Source: Sphingomonas sp.
Lineage (GTDB): Bacteria; Pseudomonadota; Alphaproteobacteria; Sphingomonadales; Sphingomonadaceae
Direction: 5' to 3'
DNA: 64,000 bases
Assembly (NCBI GenBank): GCA_025936675.1
Contig: JAICSX010000009.1
Coordinates: 5,191-69,190 of the forward strand
Below are positions 8,635 to 18,063 of this stretch, in pieces (positions within the stretch are counted from its first letter, which is position 1; every line of letters starts with the position of its first letter). The notes beneath the pieces were generated by a model, which worked only from the letters and a program-made list of their open reading frames with translations, did not search any database and was not told the origin of the DNA. Made by a program: the position numbers and the translations under genes.

Positions 8635-10845
8635 CTACTCGCCTGGGCGGTAAACCCGCTCCGTGTGACCCTTGAGCTGGTCTGGCCGGAAGTAGACCTC
8701 GCGCAGATTGCCTGACGCATAACGCTGCGCCTCGTCGTCGAAGTGCGGAGAATCCGGATGCCCGCTTTCGCCGCCCGCGGTGACGGCGCGGGCACGCGGC
8801 CCATTGCGGGTGAACTCAACGACCGCGACGAAGCTATTGCCGTTGGTCCCGTACCATTTCCTGGTTCCAGGCTTTTGCGTCGCTCCGAACGACGCGAGTG
8901 ACCCCCAGCGGTTGGACGTGAACCCGACCGGGATGCTCGGCGCATTGTCGTCGAATCGGGCGTCGATCGCAGGGTCGATGCGCTGGAAGCGGTTGACCTC
9001 GCCCCACGGCACGCGCCAGCCGCCGAAATCGCGCATCAGACGGTCGAGTCCGCGCTCCAACGTATCGAGCTTCTCCGCGGGCGAAAGCGCTTCCATGTGG
9101 CGGAAGCTGTTCTGGTGGTCGTTCCACTTGTGCGCACCGACGGCCTTCACCAGCTCGTCGCCCCAGAATTGCGCGAGCGTGTTCGGAATCGAATTCACGC
9201 CCCAGCGCTTGTCCCAGCTGCCCAGTGCAGCGATCGGCTCGGCGAGGCGCGCCTTGCGCGGGTCAGTTGCGGGAAGCGCCTGCCATGCGGCGATCAGCAT
9301 CGGCACAAGCACTTCGAATGAGGGCTGAGCGCTGTCGAAGGCGGCGGTCTGCAGCCGGTCGAGGCTCCATCTGCCGGGCTGGCTCAGCAGGCGCGTTGCG
9401 TGAATCGTGCGATAGCTCTCGCCTGCCGTATCGAGATAGCGCGGAAAGTTGGCGGGCTTGGGCGAGTTCGCGCCGGCCGCCGAATAGAGCCAGTCATTGC
9501 TGTTGAAGACCCATCCGTTCGGCGGATCGATCGAGTTGGGAAGCTGCGGCGGCTCGTGAAGGCCGTGCCAGTCGGCTGTGGGATCGCTGCCGTCGACGGG
9601 CTTCGTGTAGTCGAAACGGTTGTCGCGGCGCGGCATGAACTGCGGTGCGAGCACGGCGATGTCGCCGCGATCGTCCGCGAACACCGTGTTGTTCGAGCTG
9701 TTAGCCTTGAGGTCCGAGATGCGCATGTAGGACTGTAGATCGCTTGCCTTCGTCCTGAGGAAGCTCTGCTCGAGCGCCTCGACCGGCCTGTTCATCATCG
9801 CGAAGGCAATCCAGCGGTCGCCGTCGGCGCGAACGATCGGTCCCCGGTGGGTCATGAAGGCGGTGAAGCTGCGCGACGCCATTCGACCATCGGGCGTGCG
9901 GTAGCGGATCGTGATCGGACGCTCGCCCATGGGGCGGCAAGTGCGGCCGTACCAATAGCAATAGCCGTTGCCGCGCCGCTCGACCTTCTCCGCGAACTCG
10001 TCGACATTATCGACGCCGGTCGACGTGTGCATCCACCCGAGGTGCGGGTTGAAGCCCTGGTAGATGAAGAACTGGCCCCAGGTTGCTGCGCCATAGGCGT
10101 CGAGCCCTTCGTCGCTCGACATCTGCAGCTCCGAGCGGAAGTAGAAGCTCGTGTGCGGGTTGATCAGCAGCAGCGAACTGCCGTCACTCGTCAGTTTCGG
10201 CGCGATGGCGATACCGTTGGAGCCGCGCGGCTCGCTGTCGGCGCTTCCGTCGGCGCGAACCACAGCGGAAGTGTAGGCACCAGCTAGGGCAGTGTGGATC
10301 GGCCCAAGGATCAATTTGGAACGCGGCTGCGAATAGAAATCGCGCAGCTTGTCGAGGTCGATCCGCTCGATGTCGCCGCCGATGCTCCCCTCGGTGAAGC
10401 TCATCACCATCCATGGCTCGAAATGCGTGATCACCTTCGGGTGGACATTCGGGTGCGTCGCGAGGAAGTAATTGAGGCCGTCGGCCCAGGCATCCATCAG
10501 CTTGCGCATCTGCGGCGGGCTGGCGGCGTAATCGGCCTTGAGCTCTGACGGACTGACGTAGAGCCGCGCACGCAGGTCCTGCCAGATCGCCTTCTCGCCG
10601 TCGGCCTCCGCAGTTAGACCGAGATTGGTCAGGTAATTCGCCTCGATGCGCGGAAAGTCGTCCTCGGCCTGCGCGTAGATCATCCCGAACACCGCATCGG
10701 CATCCTTGTGGCCGTGGACGTGCGCGATTCCCCAGTCGTCGCGCGTGATGGTCACATGGCTCGCTTCTGTGCGCCACCGCGCGAGATCGGGCGGAGAAGC
10801 TGCGGTGAGGAGAAGCAAAGCGGCGGGAAAGAGTACTCTGCGCAT
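8635..10845 (-). CDS. Penicillin/acyl-homoserine-lactone acylase family protein (peptidase S45)
   Basis: A 736-residue Ntn-hydrolase precursor with a signal peptide (MRRVLFPAALLLLTAASPP). Family members are exported, cut themselves into alpha and beta chains, and use the new N-terminal Ser of the beta chain to hydrolyse amide bonds. That junction is visible as RGSNGIA with Ser209 as candidate nucleophile; upstream GIAHVHG and AYAQAEDDF-like segments (here GMIYAQAEDDFPR) are typical. Substrate (beta-lactam, acyl-homoserine lactone, or another amide) cannot be told from sequence. The ATG at 10845 is preferred because it begins the signal peptide. It is convergent with pip. Confidence 0.88.
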   Translation of the reverse strand: MRRVLFPAALLLLTAASPPDLARWRTEASHVTITRDDWGIAHVHGHKDADAVFGMIYAQAEDDFPRIEANYLTNLGLTAEADGEKAIWQDLRARLYVSPSELKADYAASPPQMRKLMDAWADGLNYFLATHPNVHPKVITHFEPWMVMSFTEGSIGGDIERIDLDKLRDFYSQPRSKLILGPIHTALAGAYTSAVVRADGSADSEPRGSNGIAIAPKLTSDGSSLLLINPHTSFYFRSELQMSSDEGLDAYGAATWGQFFIYQGFNPHLGWMHTSTGVDNVDEFAEKVERRGNGYCYWYGRTCRPMGERPITIRYRTPDGRMASRSFTAFMTHRGPIVRADGDRWIAFAMMNRPVEALEQSFLRTKASDLQSYMRISDLKANSSNNTVFADDRGDIAVLAPQFMPRRDNRFDYTKPVDGSDPTADWHGLHEPPQLPNSIDPPNGWVFNSNDWLYSAAGANSPKPANFPRYLDTAGESYRTIHATRLLSQPGRWSLDRLQTAAFDSAQPSFEVLVPMLIAAWQALPATDPRKARLAEPIAALGSWDKRWGVNSIPNTLAQFWGDELVKAVGAHKWNDHQNSFRHMEALSPAEKLDTLERGLDRLMRDFGGWRVPWGEVNRFQRIDPAIDARFDDNAPSIPVGFTSNRWGSLASFGATQKPGTRKWYGTNGNSFVAVVEFTRNGPRARAVTAGGESGHPDSPHFDDEAQRYASGNLREVYFRPDQLKGHTERVYRPGE

Positions 10846-10883
10846 GGCGCACCGGCTAAGACGCCCGAAGCCGCTCGGCAAGA

Positions 10884-10897
10884 TTGACGCAAGTCAA
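10884..10897. promoter_or_regulatory. FNR/FixK-type binding site
   Basis: TTGACGCAAGTCAA is a 5-4-5 inverted repeat matching the FNR/FixK/DNR consensus, and the symmetry extends one more base each side. It lies between the divergent S45 acylase (start 10845) and the MHS transporter (start 10950), 52 bases before the transporter ATG. This suggests control of one or both genes by oxygen limitation or nitric oxide. Confidence 0.6.
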
Positions 10898-10949
10898 TCT
10901 GGCATTGGCGGACCCATTCGCGCTAGCTGACGCCGACGGAGGGAAGTTC

Positions 10950-12242
10950 ATGCCTGCAGTGAAGCGTAGCGGTCTGACGCGCGTGATCCTGTCGAGCCTG
11001 ATCGGCACGACCATCGAGTGGTACGATTTCTTCCTCTACGGCTCCGCGGCCGCGCTGGTCTTCAACAAGCTCTTCTTCCCCAAGTTCGACCCGCTGGTCG
11101 GCACCTTGCTTGCGTTTGCGACCTACGCGGTCGGCTTCGTCGCGCGGCCGCTCGGGGGGATCGTGTTCGGCCATTTCGGCGACCGCATCGGCAGGAAGCG
11201 GCTGCTGATGTGGAGCCTCATCAGCATGGGTCTGGCCACTGTCCTGATCGGCCTTCTGCCGAGCTATGACAGCATCGGCATATGGGCGCCGATCGGCCTG
11301 ATCGTGCTTCGCGTGCTGCAGGGCTTTGCCGTCGGCGGGCAGTGGGGCGGCGCCGTGCTGATGGTCGCCGAGCATGGCGATTCGAAGCGGCGCGGATACT
11401 GGGCGAGCTGGCCGCAGGCGGGCGTTCCGATGGGCAGCCTGCTCTCGGCGGGAATCCTCGCTCTCATGGCCGGTCTGCAGAGCGAAGCGGATTTCCTCGC
11501 GTGGGGCTGGCGCGTGCCCTTCCTGCTTTCGGCCGTGCTGGTCGTGACCGGCTGGTACATCCGCAACCGCGTCGCCGAGAGCCCGATGTTCGAAGCCGAG
11601 ATCGAGGCCGCCGAGGCGCCGCCGAGCGCGCCAATCGCCGAGGTGTTCCGCGACTATCCACGCGGCGTGCTGATCGGCGCGGGCCTGAGAGTGGGCGAGA
11701 ACATCGTCTATTACGTGCTGACCGTCTTCTCGCTGACCTTCCTGGTCGACGTCGCGGCGCAGACGCGCAGCCTCGCGCTCGACGCATTGCTGATCGGCGC
11801 CGCGGTGCAGTTCGTATCGATCCCGCTGCTCGCTGCGCTATCGGACCGGATCGGCCGACGGCCGGTCTACGCGTTCGGCGGCTTCGCCTCGGCGATCTTC
11901 GTCTTCCTGTTCTTCCCGATGCTGGCGAGCGGAAGCGACGCGCTGATCATCCTCGCGATCGTCATCGGCCTCGTGCTCCACGCGTCGATGTACGCGCCAC
12001 AGGCGGCGTTCATCACCGAGCTGTTCCCGACCCGCATCCGCTATTCGGGCGTGTCGATCGCCTATCAGCTGACCGCGATCTTCGCCGGCAGCCTCGCGCC
12101 GATCATCGCTCTGTGGCTGTACAAGGACTGGCACTCCTCGGTCCCGGTGTCGATCTACGTCGCCATTGCCTGCGCGATCAGCGGCGTCAGCGCGCTGCTG
12201 GCACGCGAGACGAAGGGCGTGGAGCTGTCGGAGATTCGGTAG
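10950..12242 (+). CDS. MHS-family MFS transporter (metabolite:H+ symporter)
   Basis: A 430-residue, 12-helix inner-membrane transporter of the metabolite:H+ symporter branch of MFS (ProP/KgtP/ShiA relatives). The hallmark N-terminus TTIEWYDFFLYG is present, followed by the inter-helix loop motif GDRIGRKRLL and RVLQGFAVGGQWGGA. Substrates in this branch are organic acids, osmolytes or shikimate; which one applies here cannot be told. The ATG at 10950 is chosen for its strong ribosome-binding site (GGAGGGA at 10938-10944) rather than an upstream TTG that lies inside the FNR-type box. Confidence 0.9.
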   Translation: MPAVKRSGLTRVILSSLIGTTIEWYDFFLYGSAAALVFNKLFFPKFDPLVGTLLAFATYAVGFVARPLGGIVFGHFGDRIGRKRLLMWSLISMGLATVLIGLLPSYDSIGIWAPIGLIVLRVLQGFAVGGQWGGAVLMVAEHGDSKRRGYWASWPQAGVPMGSLLSAGILALMAGLQSEADFLAWGWRVPFLLSAVLVVTGWYIRNRVAESPMFEAEIEAAEAPPSAPIAEVFRDYPRGVLIGAGLRVGENIVYYVLTVFSLTFLVDVAAQTRSLALDALLIGAAVQFVSIPLLAALSDRIGRRPVYAFGGFASAIFVFLFFPMLASGSDALIILAIVIGLVLHASMYAPQAAFITELFPTRIRYSGVSIAYQLTAIFAGSLAPIIALWLYKDWHSSVPVSIYVAIACAISGVSALLARETKGVELSEIR

Positions 12243-12254
12243 GTCGGAACGATT

Positions 12255-12611
12255 GTGCCAGTCACCATAGACTTCGTGGCATTCGACGACGAGCGATATG
12301 CCTGTCTGCTCGTGCTAGTCGAACAAGGACCGTGGACTGGATCAGTCGACGAACATCTCAAATCGCTTCAGGACCGACTCTACGGCTGTCTAGAGGCGGC
12401 CTTAGACGGCGAAATAGCAAGGCGTTTTCCCAGTGCCGCAAACAAAAACATTATTGTACGCGTCGACTGCTACGGCGTCCCGCGACACGACGTGGATGCA
12501 TTCATTGATCGGTTTTCGACCGGCATTCGTGGGATGCCCGAGTATTCGCCGAGCTCATCCGAGTGGGTTCGCTCTTTCGATTTTGAAGTGAATCACGATC
12601 AGATCCATTAG
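12255..12611 (+). CDS. Small hypothetical protein, resembles DUF6572
   Basis: A 118-residue acidic soluble protein with a GTG start 12 bases after the transporter stop. The middle part (EHLKSLQDRLYGCLEA) and the following segment, which reads like a strand-turn-strand, resemble DUF6572 proteins from memory of that family's pattern; this was not checked. There is no signal peptide or membrane segment. Base composition is visibly more AT-rich than its neighbours, especially around 12410-12460, which hints at acquisition from elsewhere. Its stop overlaps the convergent ligD stop by four bases. Confidence 0.65.
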   Translation: MPVTIDFVAFDDERYACLLVLVEQGPWTGSVDEHLKSLQDRLYGCLEAALDGEIARRFPSAANKNIIVRVDCYGVPRHDVDAFIDRFSTGIRGMPEYSPSSSEWVRSFDFEVNHDQIH

Positions 12612-15133
12612 GCGTTCGGAAGTGCCTGTTTCGCTTCGCCCCAGCCCTTGAGGAGCTTCGACCCCGCGCGCTCGATCAGCTCGTCGGCGTCGCGGATGGT
12701 GAAGTGGTTGCCGCCTTCGTACTTGTCGAGCTCGTCCCAGGCGATGGGGGCGGCGACGGGCGCGCCTTCGCGGGCGCGGGCGGAGTAGGGCATCACCGCG
12801 GTCGAGCCGCGCTGGTTGCGCAGCCAGTCGAGGAAGATGCGGCCCTTGCGCTGTACCTTGCGGATATTCGCTGTGAACATGTCGGGCTCGGCCTCCGCGA
12901 TCGCTCGGCTGAAGCGTTCGGCGAAGTCGGAAACCGCCAGCCAGTCCGCCGACTGGTCCAGCGGCGCGACGACGTGCAGGCCCTTGCCCCCCGAGAGTAG
13001 CGGGAAGGTCTCGAGCCCCAGATCCTTGAGCAGCCCGCGCAGCTTCACCGCCGCTTCCTTCACCTTGTCGAAGTCGAGGCCGACGTCGGGATCGAGATCG
13101 AATACGAGGCGGTCGGGATATTCGATCTTGTCGCTCCGGCTGCCCCAGCCGTGGAACTCGATCGTGCCCATCTGGACGCAGGCGAGCAGGCCCTTGATGT
13201 CGTCGAAATAGAGATAGTCCTGGACGATCCCCTTTTTCTCCTTGACCGGGACATGCTTGACGTCGGGGCCGAACGAGCCGGTGTCGTGCTTCTGGAAGAA
13301 GCATTTCTTTGAGCGGCCCTGCGGGCAGCGGATGAGGGTCATCGGGCGGTGCGCCGCGTCGACCATGATCAGCTTTTCGACCGCGGCGTAGTAATCGGCG
13401 AGGTCGCCCTTGGTCAGGCCTTCGTCGGGGAAGATCGCGCGTTCAGGGCTGCTGATCCGGATCCCGAAGCTTTCTGGGGTTCGCTTCGGCGCGTTCTTCT
13501 TAGGGTGCGGCGTTGACGCGGCAGCCGAGCTTCCCTTCTCCGACCTGGTCAGGTGCTTGGGCGTTTCGACCACCACCTCCGACGCCGGCTTGTCCTCGCG
13601 GAGCGCGATGAAGCTCGGGTGGCGCAATATGCCTTCGTTGGTGAACTCGGTGAAGGCGATCTCGGCGACGAGCTGCGGCTTTATGAAGTGGGCGCCCTTG
13701 CGGTCGGCGCGCGGCACCTCGACCGGCGCCTTATCGATGGCGAGCGGCTCCATCTTGTCGATTAGCTCATGGATCAGCTTGGCGTTGAAGCCAGTGCCGA
13801 CCTTGCCGACGTAAGTGAGCTTGCCGTGTTCGCGGGCGGCGAGGAGCAGCGAGCGGAAGCCGAGGCGCTTGTCGCTTTCCGACCAGCCGACGATGACGAA
13901 CTCCTGGCGCTCGATGCACTTGATCTTGAGCCAGTTGCGGGTCCGCGTGCCCTTGTAGGGGCAGCTCGCCTTCTTCGCGACGATGCCCTCGCCCTTTTGC
14001 CTGCACACCTCCTTCAACAAGGCCTCGCCTTTGCCGATCACATGGTCGCCGTAGATGATCGGCGGATTGACGCCGGCGAGGAGCGAGGCGAGCCGGTCCT
14101 TGCGGACGATGTTCGGGAGCCGCTTGATATCCTCGCCGCGGTCGACCAGCAGGTCGAAGGCGTAGAAGACGAGGTTGGCGCCTTTCTGGTCCTTCAGCGT
14201 GGACTGGAGCAGCTGGAAGCTGGGCTTGCCGTCCTTGTCGAGCGCCACCGCTTCGCCGTCGATCAGGCAGCCGGCGGGCAGGTTCGCAGCGGCCTTCACC
14301 AGCGCCTTGAACTTGTCGCTCCAGTCCTTGCCGTGGCGTGTGAATGCGGTCGCGACGCCGTCCCCAACCGATAGCAGCAGGCGGTAGCCGTCGTACTTGT
14401 ACTCGTAGAGCCAGTCGCTTCCGGTCGGCACGTCGTCGACCAGAGTCGCGAGCTGGGGCGGCTGGAAAGCGGGCGGCGCCTTCCCGGCCTTCTTCTTCGC
14501 TCGCCCGCCCTTTTGCCCGCCGCGGTTGGATCGCCAGACGTCCTCGCCCGCGGCGATCTCGGCCATGGTTCGCCCGGTGGTGACGCTGGTCGTTCCCTCA
14601 TCGACCAGCTCGTTGCCGTTCTCGGCATCGGCATATTCGTCGTTGACCTTCTTGAGCATCCACGGCTCGCCGCGCTCGCCCGGGCGTGGGCTCAGGCGGA
14701 ACAGCACCCATTCGCCCTTCATCCGCTCGCCTTCGAGCGTGAAGTGCAGATGACCTTCCTCTATGGTCTTCGACGGGTCCTTGCCCGGCTGCGGGATCCA
14801 AATGCCCTTGTCCCACAGCATCACGGTTCCGCCCCCATATTCGCCTTCGGGGATCGTGCCTTCGAATGTGCCGTAATCGAGCGGATGGTCCTCGGTCCGC
14901 ATCGCAAGGCGCTTTTCGCCGGGATCGATGCTCGGGCCCTTTGGGACGGCCCAGCTTTTCAGCACCCCGTCGAGCTCCAGCCGGAAGTCCCAGTGAAGCC
15001 GCGAGGCTTCGTGCTTCTGGACGACGAAGCTGTCGCCGCTGCCTTTGAGCTTGCGGCCCTTGGGTTCCTTCGTCTTCGTGAAGTCGCGCTTGCGGTTATA
15101 GGTGGCGATGTCGAGTGCGGCGGACTTCGCCAT
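12608..15133 (-). CDS. ligD: ATP-dependent DNA ligase LigD, three-domain NHEJ enzyme
   Basis: The 841-residue multifunctional end-joining enzyme repairs double-strand breaks together with Ku. Domain order is phosphoesterase, ligase, polymerase, as in Pseudomonas and unlike Mycobacterium. The phosphoesterase (about 30-180) has H41, H47, D49, R51 and H83 in the positions known from P. aeruginosa LigD. The ligase domain (about 225-520) has motif I KYDGYR with nucleophile Lys246. The primase-polymerase domain (about 545-841) has the metal motif LVFDLDPD. A Lys/Gly-rich linker lies near 205-220. It starts three bases downstream of the ku stop, so the two are co-expressed. Confidence 0.95.
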   Translation of the reverse strand: MAKSAALDIATYNRKRDFTKTKEPKGRKLKGSGDSFVVQKHEASRLHWDFRLELDGVLKSWAVPKGPSIDPGEKRLAMRTEDHPLDYGTFEGTIPEGEYGGGTVMLWDKGIWIPQPGKDPSKTIEEGHLHFTLEGERMKGEWVLFRLSPRPGERGEPWMLKKVNDEYADAENGNELVDEGTTSVTTGRTMAEIAAGEDVWRSNRGGQKGGRAKKKAGKAPPAFQPPQLATLVDDVPTGSDWLYEYKYDGYRLLLSVGDGVATAFTRHGKDWSDKFKALVKAAANLPAGCLIDGEAVALDKDGKPSFQLLQSTLKDQKGANLVFYAFDLLVDRGEDIKRLPNIVRKDRLASLLAGVNPPIIYGDHVIGKGEALLKEVCRQKGEGIVAKKASCPYKGTRTRNWLKIKCIERQEFVIVGWSESDKRLGFRSLLLAAREHGKLTYVGKVGTGFNAKLIHELIDKMEPLAIDKAPVEVPRADRKGAHFIKPQLVAEIAFTEFTNEGILRHPSFIALREDKPASEVVVETPKHLTRSEKGSSAAASTPHPKKNAPKRTPESFGIRISSPERAIFPDEGLTKGDLADYYAAVEKLIMVDAAHRPMTLIRCPQGRSKKCFFQKHDTGSFGPDVKHVPVKEKKGIVQDYLYFDDIKGLLACVQMGTIEFHGWGSRSDKIEYPDRLVFDLDPDVGLDFDKVKEAAVKLRGLLKDLGLETFPLLSGGKGLHVVAPLDQSADWLAVSDFAERFSRAIAEAEPDMFTANIRKVQRKGRIFLDWLRNQRGSTAVMPYSARAREGAPVAAPIAWDELDKYEGGNHFTIRDADELIERAGSKLLKGWGEAKQALPNA

Positions 15134-15136
15134 GAC

Positions 15137-16057
15137 TTATCGCCTTCGCCCGCCGGCCGCTTTCTTAGCCGGAGCCTTTTTGGGCGCATGGCGGGGCGCC
15201 GCTTTCTTCGCAGTCGCCTTCTTCGTCGCGCCGCGCTTGTTCTCGTTCGCCGCCTTGCCGCCGCTGTCGTCGCCGAGGCTGCGCTTGAGGGCCGCCATGA
15301 GGTCGACGACGTTGGAGCCCTTGGGCGGCGGAGCACCCGCGTCCGGGTCCTCGATGATCTTCTCGCCCTTCGCCTTCTGCTTCTCCTCGATCAGGCGATG
15401 GAGCGCGTCGACATAGCGGTTGTGGAACTCCTTGGGGTCGAACTTCCCGGCCTTTCGCTCGATCAGCATCGAGGCCATGTCGAGCAGGTCGGCGTCGGGC
15501 TTGGTTTCGCCGATCTCGCGGAAATAGGACTGTGCCTTGTGGACCTCGTCGGCGTAACGCAGCGTCTCGAGCAGCAGCCCTTTGCCGCAGGGCTTCAGCG
15601 CGACGACATATTCCTGCCCGCGCATCGCGAGCTGCCCAACGCCATATTTCTTCGACGCCTTGAGCGCGTCGCGCATGACGACATAGGCTTCTTCGGCGAG
15701 GTCGTCGGCCGGCACAACGAAATAGGGCTTGTCGTAGTACATGGCGTCGATGTCGCCCATGTCGACGAACTCGACCAGATCGAGAGTCTTGCGGCTCTCC
15801 AGCTTGACGCTCTCGATCTCTTCGGGGTCCAGCAGGACGTAATGCCCCTTCGACACCTCATAGCCCTTGACGATCTCGTCTCGGTCGACCGGACCGATGC
15901 CCGGCACCACCTTCTCATATTTGATGCGCTTGCCGGTCGGCTCGTGGACCTGGTGGAACTGGATTTGGGCGCCGCTCTTGGTCGCCGGGTATAGTTCCAC
16001 CGGGATCGACACCAGCGCCAGCCGGATTTGCCCTCGCCAGATCGCACGCGCAGCCAT
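15137..16057 (-). CDS. ku: Ku DNA end-binding protein
   Basis: Ku dimers ring-bind double-strand DNA ends and recruit LigD. The 306-residue protein has the bacterial Ku core (ARAIWRGQIRLALVSIPVELY at the start, then a KYEKVVPGIGPV segment) and a Lys/Ala/Pro-rich basic tail from about residue 270, typical of Ku proteins that load and thread along DNA. The ATG at 16057 is preferred over the upstream in-frame ATG because AGGAGA lies 8 bases before it. That ribosome-binding site is inside a hairpin (16060-16084). The gene follows trpA by 30 bases and precedes ligD. Confidence 0.94.
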   Translation of the reverse strand: MAARAIWRGQIRLALVSIPVELYPATKSGAQIQFHQVHEPTGKRIKYEKVVPGIGPVDRDEIVKGYEVSKGHYVLLDPEEIESVKLESRKTLDLVEFVDMGDIDAMYYDKPYFVVPADDLAEEAYVVMRDALKASKKYGVGQLAMRGQEYVVALKPCGKGLLLETLRYADEVHKAQSYFREIGETKPDADLLDMASMLIERKAGKFDPKEFHNRYVDALHRLIEEKQKAKGEKIIEDPDAGAPPPKGSNVVDLMAALKRSLGDDSGGKAANENKRGATKKATAKKAAPRHAPKKAPAKKAAGGRRR

Positions 16058-16059
16058 CA

Positions 16060-16084
16060 AATCGTCTCCTTTAACGAGACGATT
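16060..16084 (-). promoter_or_regulatory. Hairpin over the ku ribosome-binding site
   Basis: Read on the minus strand, AATCGTCTC pairs perfectly with GAGACGATT across a 7-base loop (GTTAAAG), ending two bases before the ku ATG. The AAGGAGA ribosome-binding site spans the loop and the 3' arm, so folding would hide it. No T-run follows, so it is not a standard terminator. It fills almost the whole trpA-ku gap. Confidence 0.6.
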
Positions 16085-16087
16085 CAA

Positions 16088-16870
16088 TCATTGCGTCGCC
16101 GACTCGTTCCGTGTCGAGGTTTTAAGGCTGTTCACAAGCGCGGCGACATCGCCGCCACGAGCGGCGCGATCGACGATGGCCGAGCCGCAGATCACGCCTC
16201 TTGCACCCGCCGCGAGCGCAGCGCGGACGTGCTCGGGCTTGGAGATGCCGAAGCCGAAGATCGGCGGCGGAGCGCCTGCAGCCTTGAGCCGATCGACGAG
16301 TCCGGAATCGAACTCGCCGCCGGCATGCGTGCCGGTGATGCCCGCGCGGCTGACGCAGTAAGTGTAAGCGCTGGAAAGCCTGGCGATGCGCTGCAGCGCG
16401 TCGTCAGGCGTGTTGGCAGCAGCGATCAGCACCGGCTCGATTCCCGCCTGGAGCATTTCGCGCACGTATGGCTCGGCCTCGAGCGACGGAACGTCGGCGA
16501 TGAGCAGGCTGTCGGCGCCGGCTTGGGCGGCGTCGCGCACGAATCCGGCGCGCGCCATCACGACATTGGCATAGGTCAGGATTCCCACCGGAACCTCCGG
16601 ATGCCGGGAGCGAAAGCGGGCGATCAGGTCCAGGCAGTCCGAGACCCGGACGCCCGCTCCCAAAGCGCGCTTTGCAGCGGCCTGGATCACCGGTCCGTCC
16701 GCGACCGGATCTGAAAAGGGAATGCCGACCTCGATCATGTCGGCGCCACCGGAAACGAGATCGTCGAGCAACCGCGCGCTGGTGTCGAGATCCGGATCGC
16801 CGAGCATGAGAAACGCGCCGAACGCGCCGTCACCGTTCAAATGATCGAACATGGCAGCGTAGCGGCTCAT
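16088..16870 (-). CDS. trpA: Tryptophan synthase alpha subunit
   Basis: TrpA cleaves indole-3-glycerol phosphate and passes indole through a tunnel to TrpB. The 260-residue TIM barrel shows the catalytic Glu in [17 protein letters not shown] (near residue 41), the second acidic site in [14 protein letters not shown], and the phosphate-binding [10 protein letters not shown] near the C-terminus. Its ATG overlaps the trpB stop by four bases, so the two subunits are translated coupled. It is the last trp gene; ku follows directly on the same strand. Confidence 0.97.
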   Translation of the reverse strand: MSRYAAMFDHLNGDGAFGAFLMLGDPDLDTSARLLDDLVSGGADMIEVGIPFSDPVADGPVIQAAAKRALGAGVRVSDCLDLIARFRSRHPEVPVGILTYANVVMARAGFVRDAAQAGADSLLIADVPSLEAEPYVREMLQAGIEPVLIAAANTPDDALQRIARLSSAYTYCVSRAGITGTHAGGEFDSGLVDRLKAAGAPPPIFGFGISKPEHVRAALAAGARGVICGSAIVDRAARGGDVAALVNSLKTSTRNESATQ

Positions 16871-18063
16871 GCGAGCAGCGCCTGCGCTTGATCTTCGCGC
16901 TGAGCAGCTGCTCCCAGCAGCTGCTGCGCCTGCGATACATCCTTATCGCCACGGCCCGAAAGACCGACGAGGAGCGTGCTCTCAGGCTCCTGTTCGGCCA
17001 GCTTCAGCGCATGCGCGAGGGCATGGGCGGACTCGAAGGCGCAGAGGATGCCTTCTTTCTCCGCTAGCGCCTTGAATGCATCGAGCGCCTCCGCGTCGGT
17101 CGCGCCGACATATTGCGCGCGGCCGCTATCCTTGAGGTGCGCATGCTCCGGCCCAACGGCCGGATAATCGAGACCGGCGGAGACGGACCAGGTGTCGGCC
17201 ACCTGCCCGTCCGGATCCTGCAGGACATACGTCTCCGCGCCGTGGAGCACGCCGGCCGTCCCGCGAAGCAGGGTCGCGCCATGCTCGTCGCCATTGAGGC
17301 CCTTGCCTGCGGCCTCGACGCCGATCAGCCGCACGTGATCATCGCCGATGAAGTCCGCGAACAGGCCGATCGCATTGGATCCGCCGCCGACGCAGGCGAC
17401 GACCGCGTCAGGCAAGCGTCCGAGCTGCTCGATCATTTGTGCGCGCGCTTCCTTCCCGATGACGCGCTGGAACTCGCGGACCATCGTTGGAAACGGATGC
17501 GGTCCGGCTGCGGTCCCAAGCAAATAGTGCGTCGTCTCAAAGCTCGCCGACCAGTCGCGCAGAGCCTCGTTGATCGCGTCCTTTAACGTTCGCCCGCCGC
17601 TCTCAACCGGCACCACTTCGGCGCCCATCAACTGCATCCGGAAGACGTTGAGCTTCTGCCGCTCGACGTCCTCGGCGCCCATGTAGATCACGGTCTCGAA
17701 ACCAAGCAGCGCGCCGACGATGGCGGTTGCGACGCCGTGCTGCCCCGCACCGGTTTCGGCGATCAGCCGCGTCTTCCCCATTCGCTTGGCGAGCAGCCCC
17801 TGCCCCAGCACCTGGTTGGTCTTGTGGGCGCCGCCGTGGAGCAGGTCCTCGCGCTTCAAATAAATGTTCGCGGCGAGGTTGCGGCAACGAGTCAGCGGCG
17901 TTGGCCGCCCGGCATAGTTCGCCAGCAGGCCATTGAGCTCGGTTGTAAATGCCGGGTCTACCTGCGCGTCGAGGAACGCGGCCTCGAGCTGCTCGAGCGC
18001 GGGCACGAGGATCTCGGGAACGTAGCAGCCGCCGAAGCGGCCGAAGCGGCCGTTCAGGCGCAT
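16867..18063 (-). CDS. trpB: Tryptophan synthase beta subunit (enteric-like)
   Basis: This PLP enzyme joins indole and serine to make tryptophan. It has 398 residues, with the PLP-binding Lys81 in [15 protein letters not shown] and the phosphate-binding loop [10 protein letters not shown]. These segments, and others such as [10 protein letters not shown] and [15 protein letters not shown] stretches, read almost like E. coli TrpB; most alphaproteobacterial TrpB proteins that I know have LNHTGAHKINN at the PLP site instead. The gene overlaps the end of trpCF by 10 bases (ATGCGCCTGA) and trpA by four. Confidence 0.97.
   Translation of the reverse strand: MRLNGRFGRFGGCYVPEILVPALEQLEAAFLDAQVDPAFTTELNGLLANYAGRPTPLTRCRNLAANIYLKREDLLHGGAHKTNQVLGQGLLAKRMGKTRLIAETGAGQHGVATAIVGALLGFETVIYMGAEDVERQKLNVFRMQLMGAEVVPVESGGRTLKDAINEALRDWSASFETTHYLLGTAAGPHPFPTMVREFQRVIGKEARAQMIEQLGRLPDAVVACVGGGSNAIGLFADFIGDDHVRLIGVEAAGKGLNGDEHGATLLRGTAGVLHGAETYVLQDPDGQVADTWSVSAGLDYPAVGPEHAHLKDSGRAQYVGATDAEALDAFKALAEKEGILCAFESAHALAHALKLAEQEPESTLLVGLSGRGDKDVSQAQQLLGAAAQREDQAQALLA

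Noticed and set aside
10884..10949. TTG at 10884 as start of the MHS transporter
   Set aside because: It lies inside the FNR-type box; the ATG at 10950 has a strong GGAGGGA site and the normal N-terminus.
14513..15994. A 493-codon open frame on the plus strand opposite ligD and ku
   Set aside because: It lies antisense to two well-supported genes, has shadow-type composition (Arg/Leu/Ala/Val repeats) and no recognisable motif.
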